NCBI RefSeq assembly: GCF_900104145.1
Contig: NZ_FNLB01000006.1
Span: 1,509,001 to 1,573,000, forward strand
Direction: 5' to 3'
Length of the DNA: 64,000 nucleotides
Source of the DNA: Pseudovibrio sp. Tun.PSC04-5.I4
GTDB lineage: Bacteria; Pseudomonadota; Alphaproteobacteria; Rhizobiales; Stappiaceae
The notes beneath the pieces are model-generated. The model saw only the letters and a program-made list of their open reading frames with translations. It was not told the DNA's origin and made no database searches. Positions 1 through 9,126 of the stretch are shown one piece after another. Positions within the stretch are counted from its first letter, which is position 1. Each line of letters opens with the position of its first letter. Both the position numbers and the translations under genes were made by a program.

Positions 1-29
1 GCAGCCTGTTCTGTTTTGTTTTCACTCAT
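1..29 (-). CDS. tgt: Probable queuine tRNA-ribosyltransferase, first codons only
   Basis: Only an ATG and nine codons (MSENKTEQA, plus part of a tenth) lie inside the window. The ATG begins three bases after the queA stop, so it is translated from the same message. In alphaproteobacteria the gene directly after queA is normally tgt, whose product exchanges guanine for queuine precursor in tRNA; QueA acts later in that pathway. The name rests on position alone, because the conserved part of the protein is outside the window. Confidence 0.5.
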
Positions 30-32
30 CAA

Positions 33-1112
33 TCAAGCCTTTGCAAACAACAGCGAACTATCGCCATAACTGTAAAATCTGTAGCCGTTCTCAATCGCGT
101 GACCATACGCTTTGTGCATCTCGTCAAAGCCACTAAAGGCGCTAACAAGCATAAACAGCGTGGATTTCGGCAAGTGGAAATTGGTCATCAACGCATCAAT
201 GGCTCTGAACCGATAGCCCGGTGTGATAAAGATATCCGTGCTCTTGGAGATGGGCTGGATCACACCATCCTCATCGGCAGCAGTCTCCAGAATTCGAAGA
301 GAAGTCGTGCCAACAGAAACAACCTTGTTGCCCCGTTTGCGCACGTTATTCAAGGCAGCTGCAGTATCTGCGCTCACCTCACCCCACTCATAATGCATCT
401 TGTGGTCTTTGGTGTTATCCACCTTCACAGGCAGAAACGTTCCTGCGCCCACATGCAAAGTCACGAAATGTTTTTCAATGCCACGCGCTTGCAACCGGGC
501 AAGCAGCTCATCTGTGAAGTGCAAGCCAGCGGTTGGCGCGGCAACGGCGCCCTCATGCTTTGCATAAACAGTCTGATAATCTCTGCGGTCCTGGTCATCT
601 TCCGCCCGTTTTGCAGCAATGTAAGGCGGCAACGGAATATGTCCAACCTCAGCGATTGCGGCATCAAGTTCGCCTGCATTGTGATCAAACCGAAACAGAA
701 TATCTCCTGCCTCTGATTTCTCAAGAACCTCAGCACCAAGCTTGGCAGAAGCAGCGCCCTCCTCATCGAAAGCAAAGCGAACCATATCGCCAACCTTCAA
801 CTTCTTGGCAGGCTTCACAAAAGCACGCCATTCACAGGAAGACGCGCGCTGATGCAGCGTTACTCCGACTTTGGCTGTTACGCCATCGCGTGTCCTAAAC
901 CCCAAAAGCTGAGCTGGAATGACTTTCGTGTCGTTAAACACCAAGGCATCACCCGGTTCCAGAAGGTCTGGAAGAGACCTCACCTGATCATCCGTGAGCA
1001 AAGGATCATGATCCGGGCGCACCACAAGCAGACGAGAACTGTCTCGCGGAGACGCTGGTCTCAACGCAATATTCTCAGGTGGCAAGTCGAAGTCAAAATC
1101 ATCTACAAGCAT
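33..1112 (-). CDS. queA: S-adenosylmethionine:tRNA ribosyltransferase-isomerase
   Basis: QueA moves the ribosyl part of SAM onto 7-aminomethyl-7-deazaguanine in tRNA to make epoxyqueuosine. The 359-residue product starts MLVDDFDFDLPPENIALRP, the typical QueA N terminus, and carries the conserved APTAGLHFT segment, then LHVGAGTFLPV and the C-terminal TNFHLPKSTL block. A TTG seven codons upstream would extend the frame; the internal ATG matches the family start and is preferred. It is followed at once by a probable tgt. A strong terminator separates it from the upstream cyclophilin gene, so it probably has its own promoter in the 260-base gap before it. Confidence 0.95.
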   Translation of the reverse strand: MLVDDFDFDLPPENIALRPASPRDSSRLLVVRPDHDPLLTDDQVRSLPDLLEPGDALVFNDTKVIPAQLLGFRTRDGVTAKVGVTLHQRASSCEWRAFVKPAKKLKVGDMVRFAFDEEGAASAKLGAEVLEKSEAGDILFRFDHNAGELDAAIAEVGHIPLPPYIAAKRAEDDQDRRDYQTVYAKHEGAVAAPTAGLHFTDELLARLQARGIEKHFVTLHVGAGTFLPVKVDNTKDHKMHYEWGEVSADTAAALNNVRKRGNKVVSVGTTSLRILETAADEDGVIQPISKSTDIFITPGYRFRAIDALMTNFHLPKSTLFMLVSAFSGFDEMHKAYGHAIENGYRFYSYGDSSLLFAKA

Positions 1113-1316
1113 GGGGCTCTTTTCACATAACAAACGGTCAAACGCATCAGGAACAGCTGCGGAAATCTATGCATTCTTTTGGGAGCTCACGGCAGCAAAC
1201 CACATATAGCAAGGTGTACAGGGCCATAAGTCCAATAAGCTCCTGCGCTTTACCCGATCAACCTTAGCACCGTCAAGCAGGCTGGGCGGTTTTGCAGCAC
1301 CAGCAGCAACACCTAC

Positions 1317-1347
1317 AAAAAAAACCCGGCAGCACAAGCCACCGGGT
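1317..1347 (-). terminator. Intrinsic terminator after ppiB
   Basis: ACCCGG and CCGGGT arms (1324-1329 and 1342-1347) form a stem, and on the minus strand the stem runs into a U tract. It lies 27 bases beyond the ppiB stop and should end the coaD/ppi transcript before queA. Confidence 0.85.
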
Positions 1348-1373
1348 CTTAATTTCATAAGAGCAACCGCGAC

Positions 1374-1844
1374 TTATGCGTCAGCAGCAACTTTCAGCTC
1401 AACAATCTTGTCTGGGTTAGACACAGGCTCGCCGCGTTTGAGTTTGTCAACGTTGTCCATACCTTCAACAACCTGGCCCCAAACAGTGTACTGGCCATCA
1501 AGCCAAGTGCTGTCTGCAAAACACATGTAGAACTGGCTGTCACCGGAGTTAGGATCCATGGAACGTGCCATAGAACATGTGCCACGAACGTGCTTTGCAT
1601 CGCTGAATTCAGCTTTCAGCTTAGTGCCGGAGCCGCCAGTACCTGTGCCCTGAGGACAACCGGTCTGCGCCATGAAGCCGTCAATCACGCGGTGGAACAC
1701 GATGCCGTTGTAAAAACCTTCGCGAACCAGCTCTTTAATGCGAGCAACGTGGTTCGGCGCCAGATCAGGGCGCATTTCAATTACAACATTACCCTTTGTG
1801 GTTTCCAGCAGAAGGGTGTTTTCAGGATCTTTAATATCAGCCAT
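1374..1844 (-). CDS. ppiB: Cytoplasmic peptidyl-prolyl cis-trans isomerase, cyclophilin type
   Basis: Cyclophilin of 156 residues that catalyses proline isomerisation during protein folding. The core FHRVIDGFMAQTG, the Arg/Phe/Met active-site region and the WLDGQYTVWGQV loop are present. There is no signal peptide, so the protein should be cytoplasmic. The start is the ATG preceded by AAGGACAGG; the longer upstream frame overlaps the neighbouring gene's coding end and has no family match. It is a tandem paralogue of the exported cyclophilin just upstream (47 bases away). It has SQFYMCF where the sister protein has the more usual SQFFIMF. Confidence 0.93.
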   Translation of the reverse strand: MADIKDPENTLLLETTKGNVVIEMRPDLAPNHVARIKELVREGFYNGIVFHRVIDGFMAQTGCPQGTGTGGSGTKLKAEFSDAKHVRGTCSMARSMDPNSGDSQFYMCFADSTWLDGQYTVWGQVVEGMDNVDKLKRGEPVSNPDKIVELKVAADA

Positions 1845-1890
1845 GAGCCTGTCCTTTATCTTCGAATTTGTCTGGGTGCATGCATAACCT

Positions 1891-2424
1891 TTACTTGGCG
1901 TCTGCCGCAACCTGCATTTTGATGATCTTATCAGGGTTACGAACAGGTTCCCCACGTTTGATCTTGTCTACATTGTCCATACCGGAAACAACTTCGCCAA
2001 ACACAGTGTATTGACCGTCAAGCCAGGACCCATCGTTGAACATGATAAAGAACTGAGAATTGGCACTGTTAGGGCTACGCGAACGCGCCATACCAAGTGT
2101 ACCGCGCTTAAACGATGCTTTGGAAAACTCGGCTTTCAAATCCGGCAGTTCAGAACCACCCATTCCAGTACCGGTTGGATCACCAGTCTGCGCCATAAAA
2201 CCATCAATCACGCGATGAAAGACAATGTCATCGTAAAAACCTTCACGGGCAAGTTTTTTTATGCGCTTAACATGCTCAGGCGCAAGGTCCGGGCGAAGCG
2301 CAATTTCAACACGACCATCTTTCAGGTCAAGATAGAGTGTATTTTCAAGATCCTGTGCCCCTGCTGAAAAGGGCATCATGAATGCCCCCAGAACCATGGC
2401 ACATGCAGTAAGGATACGTAACAA
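1891..2424 (-). CDS. Exported peptidyl-prolyl cis-trans isomerase, cyclophilin type
   Basis: Cyclophilin of 177 residues with an N-terminal signal peptide (hydrophobic residues 3-20, likely cleaved after AGA at residue 23), so it should act in the periplasm. The active-site blocks FHRVIDGFMAQTG, MARSRSPNSANSQFFIMF and WLDGQYTVFGEV are intact. The start is a TTG with AAGGACAG seven bases upstream; no ATG precedes the signal peptide, so this non-ATG start is well supported. It lies between coaD and the cytoplasmic paralogue, in the same direction. Confidence 0.92.
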   Translation of the reverse strand: MLRILTACAMVLGAFMMPFSAGAQDLENTLYLDLKDGRVEIALRPDLAPEHVKRIKKLAREGFYDDIVFHRVIDGFMAQTGDPTGTGMGGSELPDLKAEFSKASFKRGTLGMARSRSPNSANSQFFIMFNDGSWLDGQYTVFGEVVSGMDNVDKIKRGEPVRNPDKIIKMQVAADAK

Positions 2425-2508
2425 GATTTCTGTCCTTGTTTTAGCTAGAAGTAACCCTAGGAATAGGCTGTCTCAATGAAGTAGGCAGACCTCAGTGGTG
2501 CGTTGTTT

Positions 2509-3012
2509 TTAAGCAGTTTCAAAGCGTTTTTTAAGCGCAGCCTCAACACAATTGGGGACAAACGAGCTGTAGTCACCCCCCATTTTAGCTATCTGACGAA
2601 CCAAGGTGGCCGTAATAGGACGCATAATGGGAGAACTTGGGAAAAATACCGTTTTAATATCCCGCGCCATCGCCCCGTTCATGCCTGCCATTTGCATTTC
2701 ATAATTCAAATCTGTCGAATCCCGAAGGCCGCGCACAAGAATGTTGGACTTATGTTCACGCGCGGCATCCACCACCAGGCCTGTAAAGGAGACGGTCCGA
2801 ATGCGAGCTGCATCTTCTTTACCGAATTGCTCTTCACACGCCATGCGGATCAATTCAACGCGCTCTTCAAACGTAAACAACGGTGCTTTTGACGCCTGAA
2901 TGCCAATGGCAACGATAACTTCGTCAGCCAAAACCAAAGACTGCTCAAGAATATCAAGATGGCCGTGTGTCATCGGATCAAATGATCCAGGATAAAGTGC
3001 AACGCGCTTCAT
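2509..3012 (-). CDS. coaD: Pantetheine-phosphate adenylyltransferase
   Basis: CoaD adenylates 4'-phosphopantetheine to dephospho-CoA, the penultimate step of coenzyme A synthesis. The 167-residue protein starts MKRVALYPGSFDPMTHGHLD, which holds the nucleotidyltransferase HxGH-type motif (HGH). LVRGLRDSTDLNYEMQM and the late ITATLVR segment match the family. GAGGGG lies before the chosen ATG; the 11-codon upstream extension has no family support. It is the first gene after the gyrA terminator and reads towards the cyclophilins. Confidence 0.95.
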   Translation of the reverse strand: MKRVALYPGSFDPMTHGHLDILEQSLVLADEVIVAIGIQASKAPLFTFEERVELIRMACEEQFGKEDAARIRTVSFTGLVVDAAREHKSNILVRGLRDSTDLNYEMQMAGMNGAMARDIKTVFFPSSPIMRPITATLVRQIAKMGGDYSSFVPNCVEAALKKRFETA

Positions 3013-3171
3013 AAACCCCTCACCTTCCTTATTCATTAAACCCATGAATAATCAGGAAATTCAATTATGTAAGTTAAAATGCACAGTGCCCATTGAAACA
3101 ACAAGAAACAAGTTCTTTTTGTTGATCAAAACCAAAGACCAACACCGTGAAACTCTGAGAATTACAGTAAG

Positions 3172-3195
3172 AAAAAAGGGACCCGAAGGCCCCTT
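3172..3195 (-). terminator. Intrinsic terminator after gyrA
   Basis: An eight-base-pair stem (3176-3183 with 3188-3195) closed by a UUCG tetraloop on the minus strand, followed by a run of six T. It sits seven bases past the gyrA stop. Confidence 0.93.
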
Positions 3196-3201
3196 CCTCA
3201 A

Positions 3202-5991
3202 TTATTCACTTGGGGCGTCTCCGCTGCTGTCATCTGGAGCAGGCGCAACCGCCTCGCCACCAGTTTCAGCGTCTCCGCCCTCAACGATTTCAGCGTTTTC
3301 CGCCTCGTCGTCATCATCGGTTTCACTGATGCGCTCAACAGCTACAACTTTTTCTTCAGCAGATGTGTTGAACACAATCACGCCTTGCGTTGAACGACCG
3401 GCAAGACGAATACCAGTCACAGGACAACGGATCAGCTGACCACCGTTGGTCACCAGCATAATCTCATCGCTGTCTTCACTGCGGAAGGATGCAACAAGGC
3501 GGCCATTACGGTCATTCACCGTCATTGCCGCGATGCCCTTACCGCCGCGACCCGTGGTGCGGTACTCATAAGAACTGGTGCGTTTGCCGTAACCGTTCTC
3601 AGAAATGGTCAGAATAGTCTCTTCACTACCATCCATTTCTTCAAAGCGTTCCTGACCGATACCAGCGTCCTCAAACGAAACCTGTTCTTCAGATTCGTCA
3701 GCTCGCTGAGCACGGGAAAGCTTCAGGTAGGCTGTCCGTTCTTCCGCATCACAATCAAAGTGACCAAGGATCGTCATGGAGATAACGTGATCATCGTCTG
3801 CTAGGTTGACACCGCGCACACCAACAGAATTACGACCAGAGAACACCCGAACGTCTGTTGTCGGGAAGCGGATACACATACCACTGGACGTTGTCAGCAG
3901 AACATCATCTTCTTCCGTTGAAGTCATCACGTTGACGATGCCATCGCCCTCGTCCAACTTCATGGCGATCTTGCCGTTTTTGTTGATTTGAGCAAAATCG
4001 GAAAGCTTGTTCCGGCGCACTGTTCCGCGCTTGGTTGCGAACATCACATCCAATTCTGCCCAGGTTTCCTCATCCTCAGGAAGCGGCAGGATCGACGTAA
4101 TGCGTTCACCTTGTTCAAGCGGCAGCATGTTCACCAGCGCATTACCACGGGCGGTTGGCCCAGCAAGTGGAAGGCGCCACACCTTCATTTTGTAAGCGAT
4201 ACCACGGGAGGAGAAGAACAGAACCGGCGTATGCGTGTTTGCCACGAACAAACGGGTTACGAAATCCTCGTTCTTCGTTTGCATACCAGAGCGGCCTTTA
4301 CCACCACGGCGCTGCGCACGGTAGGTATCCAGCGGAACGCGTTTGATGTAACCGGTGTGAGATACGGTCACGACCATATCTTCACGCTGGATCAGATCTT
4401 CATCATCCAGATCACCGCCACCCTCTGTAATTTCAGTCCGGCGCGGTGTCGCAAATTCATCACGAACTTCTTCAAGCTCAGTGCGAACGATATCAAGAAT
4501 GCGCTGACGACTGCGCAGAATATCAAGGTAATCCTTGATTTCTACAGAGAGTTTGTCCAGTTCATCGCCGATTTCGTCTCGGCCAATAGCTGTCAAACGC
4601 TGTAAGCGCAGCTCAAGAATCGCACGAGCCTGATCTTCAGAAAGCTTGAAAGTTCCGTCTTCCTGAATGGCATAGCGAGGATCATCGATCAGCTGGATCA
4701 GCGGCTCAATGTCTTTTGCTGGCCAATGCCGCTCCATCAACTGACGGCGCGCCGTTGCAGGATCTGGAGCCGTACGGATCAGGTGAATCACATCATCAAT
4801 ATTGGCCGTTGCAACAGCCAAACCAACAAGAACATGAGCCCGGTCACGCGCCTTATTCAAAAGGAAGCGGGTCCGGCGACCGATAACTTCCTCGCGGAAA
4901 TCGATAAAGGCTTTCAGCATGTCCTGCAGCGCAAGCTGTTCCGGGCGACCACCATTCAGGGCAACCACGTTACAGCCAAAGCTCTGTTGAAGCTGAGAGT
5001 AACGGAACAACTGATTCAGAATCACATCTGGAACAGCATCACGTTTCAGCTCAATAACAACGCGCATGCCCCGACGGTCAGACTCATCGCGAATGTCAGA
5101 GATACCTTCAACCCGCTTTTCACGAACAAGTTCCGCGATCTTTTCGATCATAGCGGATTTGTTCACCTGATAAGGGATTTCAGTGACAATCAAAGCCATA
5201 CGGCCGGTGCGAATTTCTTCCGTCTCAACACGGCTGCGCATAAGAACGGAACCACGTCCGGTCTCATAAGCCGATTTGATACCGGCACGGCCAAGAATAA
5301 TGCCGCCTGTTGGGAAATCCGGGCCCGGAATAATTTCCATCAATTCCGGAAGGGAAAGGTCTGGACGTTCGATCATTGCGATCGTACCGTCAATCACTTC
5401 ACCCATATTGTGTGGCGGAATATTGGTCGCCATACCAACAGCAATACCGCCAGCACCATTTACCAGAAGATTCGGGTAACGTGCTGGAAGAACAACCGGT
5501 TCTGTTTCGGAACCGTCATAGTTCTCGTTGAAATCGACAGTGTCCTTGTCAATATCGGAGAGCTGTGTCTGAGCGACTTTTTCCAGGCGACATTCGGTGT
5601 AACGCATCGCCGCAGCACGGTCACCATCGACCGAACCAAAGTTGCCCTGCCCGTTAATGAGCGGAAGGCGCATGGAAAAGCTCTGCGCCATACGAACAAG
5701 CGCGTCATAAATCGCACTATCACCATGCGGGTGATATTTACCCATAACGTCGCCGACGACACGCGCAGACTTACGGTAGGGCTTGTTCCACTCATATCCG
5801 CTTTCATACATAGAATACAGAATACGGCGGTGAACCGGCTTCAAGCCATCACGAACATCGGGAAGCGCACGACTAACAATCACGCTCATCGCGTAATCGA
5901 GATAGCTGCGTTTCATTTCATCTGTAATCGAGATGGGCCGAATGTCGCTGGGAGGGCCACCTGGTGGTGTACTTAAGTCCTGATCTGCCAA
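3202..5991 (-). CDS. gyrA: DNA gyrase subunit A
   Basis: GyrA (929 residues) is the DNA-cleaving subunit of gyrase, working as A2B2 to introduce negative supercoils. The catalytic tyrosine is Tyr131 in AAMRYTE. The quinolone-resistance region HPHGDSAIYDALVRMAQ keeps Ser92 and Asp96, equivalent to E. coli Ser83 and Asp87, so neither classical resistance substitution is present. The GyrA-box QRRGGKG and beta-pinwheel repeats follow. The C terminus ends in a long acidic tail rich in Asp, Glu and Ala. The best start is a TTG; there is no upstream ATG and the Shine-Dalgarno match is weak. A strong terminator follows. Confidence 0.97.
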   Translation of the reverse strand: MADQDLSTPPGGPPSDIRPISITDEMKRSYLDYAMSVIVSRALPDVRDGLKPVHRRILYSMYESGYEWNKPYRKSARVVGDVMGKYHPHGDSAIYDALVRMAQSFSMRLPLINGQGNFGSVDGDRAAAMRYTECRLEKVAQTQLSDIDKDTVDFNENYDGSETEPVVLPARYPNLLVNGAGGIAVGMATNIPPHNMGEVIDGTIAMIERPDLSLPELMEIIPGPDFPTGGIILGRAGIKSAYETGRGSVLMRSRVETEEIRTGRMALIVTEIPYQVNKSAMIEKIAELVREKRVEGISDIRDESDRRGMRVVIELKRDAVPDVILNQLFRYSQLQQSFGCNVVALNGGRPEQLALQDMLKAFIDFREEVIGRRTRFLLNKARDRAHVLVGLAVATANIDDVIHLIRTAPDPATARRQLMERHWPAKDIEPLIQLIDDPRYAIQEDGTFKLSEDQARAILELRLQRLTAIGRDEIGDELDKLSVEIKDYLDILRSRQRILDIVRTELEEVRDEFATPRRTEITEGGGDLDDEDLIQREDMVVTVSHTGYIKRVPLDTYRAQRRGGKGRSGMQTKNEDFVTRLFVANTHTPVLFFSSRGIAYKMKVWRLPLAGPTARGNALVNMLPLEQGERITSILPLPEDEETWAELDVMFATKRGTVRRNKLSDFAQINKNGKIAMKLDEGDGIVNVMTSTEEDDVLLTTSSGMCIRFPTTDVRVFSGRNSVGVRGVNLADDDHVISMTILGHFDCDAEERTAYLKLSRAQRADESEEQVSFEDAGIGQERFEEMDGSEETILTISENGYGKRTSSYEYRTTGRGGKGIAAMTVNDRNGRLVASFRSEDSDEIMLVTNGGQLIRCPVTGIRLAGRSTQGVIVFNTSAEEKVVAVERISETDDDDEAENAEIVEGGDAETGGEAVAPAPDDSSGDAPSE

Positions 5992-6330
5992 GGATTATTC
6001 TCATCAATTTTAAGTCAGAATTTTATTCTTTATAGCCGATTCAAGTGTCAGAACCAAACGACACTTACCGTGAAACAACACCTAATAACAACTACCTTAC
6101 CTCAGGGGGCTAAACTTACATGAAAGACAAGGTGTTATACGCAGTTTCATTGCAAGATTTTGCGGCAACATTCCCAAAGGTGCCAAACAAGTCACGGGTA
6201 GTGCAAAAACCTACCAAAGTCTTGCCAATTCCCCAATAGTCTGGTAGCGCCCACACCAAAGCCGCAGAATTGCGAGTAACCAAGTCCCAAAGATTGGGAA
6301 TCACCACATTCATAACTAAGGTAAAGCGCA
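5992..6330. other. Divergent intergenic region gyrA/marC
   Basis: About 340 bases between two divergent genes; both promoters must lie here. I see no convincing gene, strong hairpin or recognisable operator. TAAGGTAA before the marC ATG is a good ribosome binding site. Confidence 0.6.
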
Positions 6331-6963
6331 ATGCTCATTGAATTCCTGATCAATGCATTTGCCATGCTGTTCGTTACAATCGACCCCATAGGCCTCGCGC
6401 CGGTCTTTTTAGCTGTTACAGCAGGCGCAGACAGTACAGAACGAAGACAGATCGCCATTAAAGCCGTTCTGATCTCAGGTGGCACACTCTTGGCGTTCTT
6501 TTTCGCCGGACGTCAGCTCCTTAATGTTCTTGGCATTTCACAGGCGGCCTTCCAGGTCGCAGGCGGCCTTTTGCTATTCATCATCGCAGTTGAGATGGTG
6601 TTTGAGCATCGCCAGAAGCGCAAAGCAGAAAGCGCGGAAAAGGCTATTGAACAGGAAGACCTGTCTCAAACAGCCGTATTCCCACTCGCAATTCCGCTGA
6701 TAGCTGGTCCTGCAACAATTTCAGCGATCATTCTATTGGCCGGTCAAGCACCTAGCTTTGCAAGTCATATAGGCCTGATTGCAGTCCTATTCTCCGTTCT
6801 AGCGATCAGCTTCTTGGTATTTATGCTTGCAGCACGGATTGATAAGCTTCTGGGCTCCACTGTTCAGCTCATCGTCACCCGCCTGTTCGGTGTTATTCTT
6901 GCAGCCTTATCCGTCCAGTTCGTGGCAGATGGCATCTTCTCCTTGATGGAAATGCACTCCTAA
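6331..6963 (+). CDS. MarC family integral membrane protein
   Basis: A 210-residue membrane protein of the MarC (NAAT) family, with six predicted hydrophobic segments in two groups around a charged loop (roughly residues 88-108). The family signatures TIDPIGLAPVFLAVT near the N terminus and PLAIPLIAGPATISAIILL after the loop are clear. Some family members transport small neutral amino acids, but most, including E. coli MarC, have no proven substrate. The gene stands alone, with a good Shine-Dalgarno sequence and a hairpin terminator after it. Confidence 0.88.
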   Translation: MLIEFLINAFAMLFVTIDPIGLAPVFLAVTAGADSTERRQIAIKAVLISGGTLLAFFFAGRQLLNVLGISQAAFQVAGGLLLFIIAVEMVFEHRQKRKAESAEKAIEQEDLSQTAVFPLAIPLIAGPATISAIILLAGQAPSFASHIGLIAVLFSVLAISFLVFMLAARIDKLLGSTVQLIVTRLFGVILAALSVQFVADGIFSLMEMHS

Positions 6964-6969
6964 AACATT

Positions 6970-6997
6970 GTGTGCCCGCATCCGATTGTGGGCACAC
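6970..6997 (+). terminator. Terminator after marC
   Basis: Perfect eight-base-pair stem GTGTGCCC/GGGCACAC followed by CTTTCTCTCTC. The T tract is interrupted, so efficiency is uncertain. Confidence 0.7.
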
Positions 6998-7074
6998 CTT
7001 TCTCTCTCCCAGATTAGGCTTGAAGTCCCCAAGCGCCTCCGTAAAGTCACCCTTGTATTTCACGGAGGATTCGG

Positions 7075-8007
7075 ATGGCAGCCCACGGCTCCAAAAAAGT
7101 CATATTCGCCGCCCTTGCAGGCAACACGCTCATCGCAATCACAAAATTTGCAGCAGCTGCGTACACCGGTTCCGCCGCTATGCTCTCTGAGGGTATCCAT
7201 TCCCTTGTAGACACAGGCAATCAAGGCCTCCTACTGCTTGGGATGAAGCGCGCTGAAAAACCAGCTGATGACAAACACCCCTTCGGGTATGGCTCGGAAA
7301 TCTATTTTTGGGCGTTTGTTGTTGCCATTATGATCTTTGCAGTTGGCGCTGGCATTTCACTTTACGAAGGCATTCAAAAAATCCTCAACCCACACCCGGT
7401 GGAATCTGCAATCATCGCTTATGTCGTCCTGGGTTCAGCTATTATTTTCGAAGGTTGGGCGTGGCTGGTTGCATACAAAGAATTCCAGAAGACCAAAGGC
7501 ACACGGCCATTTATCGCAGCCATCAGAGACAGCAAAGATCCGACAGTTTTCACCGTCCTGTTTGAAGACACAGCAGCCATACTGGGTCTGATTGTTGCCT
7601 TCATCGGCATTTACGGCGCACAAAACTTCGGCATCCCTTGGCTTGACGGAGCTGCTTCCGTTGTTATCGGCCTCATTCTAGCTGGAACCGCATTCCTGCT
7701 CGCACTGGAAACAAAAGGCCTCCTGATCGGCGAAAGTGCTTCTGACGAGCTTGTAGCGTCTGTTCGTGAGATCTTGCTGGCGCCTGTTGCCGTCCGGGGC
7801 GTGAACGAAATTCGCACCTTGCACCTTGGCCCCAATGACGTCCTGCTCGCCGCCTCTTTGGACTTTGAAGACGCACTCACAGCAGGAGCAGTTGAAGAAG
7901 TCATTTTCTCGCTGGAAGATACAATCAAACGCAGCCAACCGCTCATAGGGCGTGTCTTCATCGAAGTTCAGGCTGCAAAAGACCAGAAGTATCTTGAGGA
8001 CGAGTAA
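7075..8007 (+). CDS. Cation diffusion facilitator family transporter
   Basis: A 310-residue inner-membrane divalent-metal/proton antiporter of the CDF family. The TM2 motif SEGIHSLVDTGNQ supplies the His/Asp pair; in TM5 the usual site is read as FEDTAAILGL. A conserved HPFGYG segment follows the first pair of helices, and the C-terminal cytoplasmic domain (about residues 215-305) holds family features such as LLIGESA. The Glu-Asp form in TM5 resembles the ZnT9-like branch, so zinc is only one possible substrate. The ATG is preceded by GGAGGA. The gene is monocistronic as far as can be seen. Confidence 0.88.
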   Translation: MAAHGSKKVIFAALAGNTLIAITKFAAAAYTGSAAMLSEGIHSLVDTGNQGLLLLGMKRAEKPADDKHPFGYGSEIYFWAFVVAIMIFAVGAGISLYEGIQKILNPHPVESAIIAYVVLGSAIIFEGWAWLVAYKEFQKTKGTRPFIAAIRDSKDPTVFTVLFEDTAAILGLIVAFIGIYGAQNFGIPWLDGAASVVIGLILAGTAFLLALETKGLLIGESASDELVASVREILLAPVAVRGVNEIRTLHLGPNDVLLAASLDFEDALTAGAVEEVIFSLEDTIKRSQPLIGRVFIEVQAAKDQKYLEDE

Positions 8008-8089
8008 TCAATACGCAAAACATTGCATTGCAGCCCTCGAAAAGGGCTTCTATCAAACATGTTGAATTTGAGAGTTTTCGGAGCAGACA

Positions 8090-9079
8090 ATGACCATACT
8101 TGTAACAGGCGGCTGCGGCTATATTGGCAGCCACATGACATGGTGCCTCCATGACGCCGGAGAGGATTTCATTGTCATCGACAATCTCTCAACCGGCTTT
8201 GATTGGGCGATCCCTCAAGCAACAAAGCTGTATGAGGGTGAAATTACAGATCTGGATCTACTGGAAACAATCTTCAAAGCCCACGATATTTCTGCCGTTA
8301 TACACTTTGCAGGTTCAATAATCGTTCCAGAATCCGTCTCTAACCCATTGAAATATTATAGCAATAATACCGCAGCCTCCAGAACATTAATGGAAGCCTG
8401 CGTCAACCACGGCATCAAGCATTTCATCTTCTCCTCAACAGCAGCCGTTTATGGTGACCCAGAAGTTATTCCTGTTTCTGAAGAAGCTCCGCTAACTCCC
8501 TTAAGCCCTTACGGCACATCAAAGCTAATGACTGAACTCATGTTGCGCGATACCGCTGCAGCCCATGATTTCAAATACACAGCTCTGCGCTACTTCAACG
8601 TTGCCGGCGCCGACCCTAAAGGCCGCACAGGCCAGTCCACCAAAAACGCCACTCACCTCATCAAAGTAGCCTGTGAAGCAGCTCTGGGGAAACGCACGAA
8701 TCTGGGCGTATTTGGAATTGACTTCGACACACCAGATGGAACGGGGGTTCGCGATTACATCCATGTTTCTGATCTGGCCAGCGCACACTACCTTGCCTTA
8801 AGGCGACTACGCGAAGGCGGCGACAGCATTGTCATGAATGCAGGTTACGGTGATGGCTATTCAGTTTTGCAGGTCATTGATGCAGTGAAGGCAATCTCGG
8901 GAGTCGACTTCAATGTTACAACCGAGCCGCGCCGGGCTGGCGATTCGCCAAAGGTTGTTGCTGACAACCGCAAGATCATGAAGAATTTAGATTGGCAACC
9001 GGAGTTCAACGACCTCAAAACCATCGTTGACCACGCCCTCACCTGGGAGAAAAAACTCCAGTTCAAAAACAGCCTCTAA
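8090..9079 (+). CDS. galE: UDP-glucose 4-epimerase
   Basis: GalE (329 residues) interconverts UDP-glucose and UDP-galactose for surface polysaccharide synthesis and galactose use. It is an extended short-chain dehydrogenase: NAD-binding GGCGYIGS near the N terminus, Ser/Thr-rich SSTAAVYGDPE, and the catalytic pair in YGTSK. GVRDYIHVSDLA and RRAGDSPKVVADN are typical of bacterial GalE. GGAG precedes the ATG. No other galactose or polysaccharide genes are adjacent, so it probably serves general sugar-nucleotide supply. Confidence 0.93.
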   Translation: MTILVTGGCGYIGSHMTWCLHDAGEDFIVIDNLSTGFDWAIPQATKLYEGEITDLDLLETIFKAHDISAVIHFAGSIIVPESVSNPLKYYSNNTAASRTLMEACVNHGIKHFIFSSTAAVYGDPEVIPVSEEAPLTPLSPYGTSKLMTELMLRDTAAAHDFKYTALRYFNVAGADPKGRTGQSTKNATHLIKVACEAALGKRTNLGVFGIDFDTPDGTGVRDYIHVSDLASAHYLALRRLREGGDSIVMNAGYGDGYSVLQVIDAVKAISGVDFNVTTEPRRAGDSPKVVADNRKIMKNLDWQPEFNDLKTIVDHALTWEKKLQFKNSL

Positions 9080-9089
9080 ACATCTTATG

Positions 9090-9113
9090 GCTGACTGATC
9101 CACCTCAGTCAGC
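9090..9113. terminator. Hairpin between convergent galE and DUF192 gene
   Basis: Perfect nine-base-pair inverted repeat GCTGACTGA/TCAGTCAGC with a six-base loop, placed in the 47-base gap between two converging genes. There is no clear T tract on either side, so its role as a shared terminator is inferred from position. Confidence 0.5.
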
Positions 9114-9126
9114 TCCTACCTGCCTA

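Noticed and set aside
1167..1358. 63-codon frame between queA and ppiB
   Set aside because: It spans the ppiB terminator, has no ribosome binding site and an unlikely composition.
4726..5976. Long open frame (416 codons) on the plus strand opposite gyrA
   Set aside because: It lies entirely inside gyrA on the other strand, has no recognisable domain, and reflects the coding bias of gyrA.
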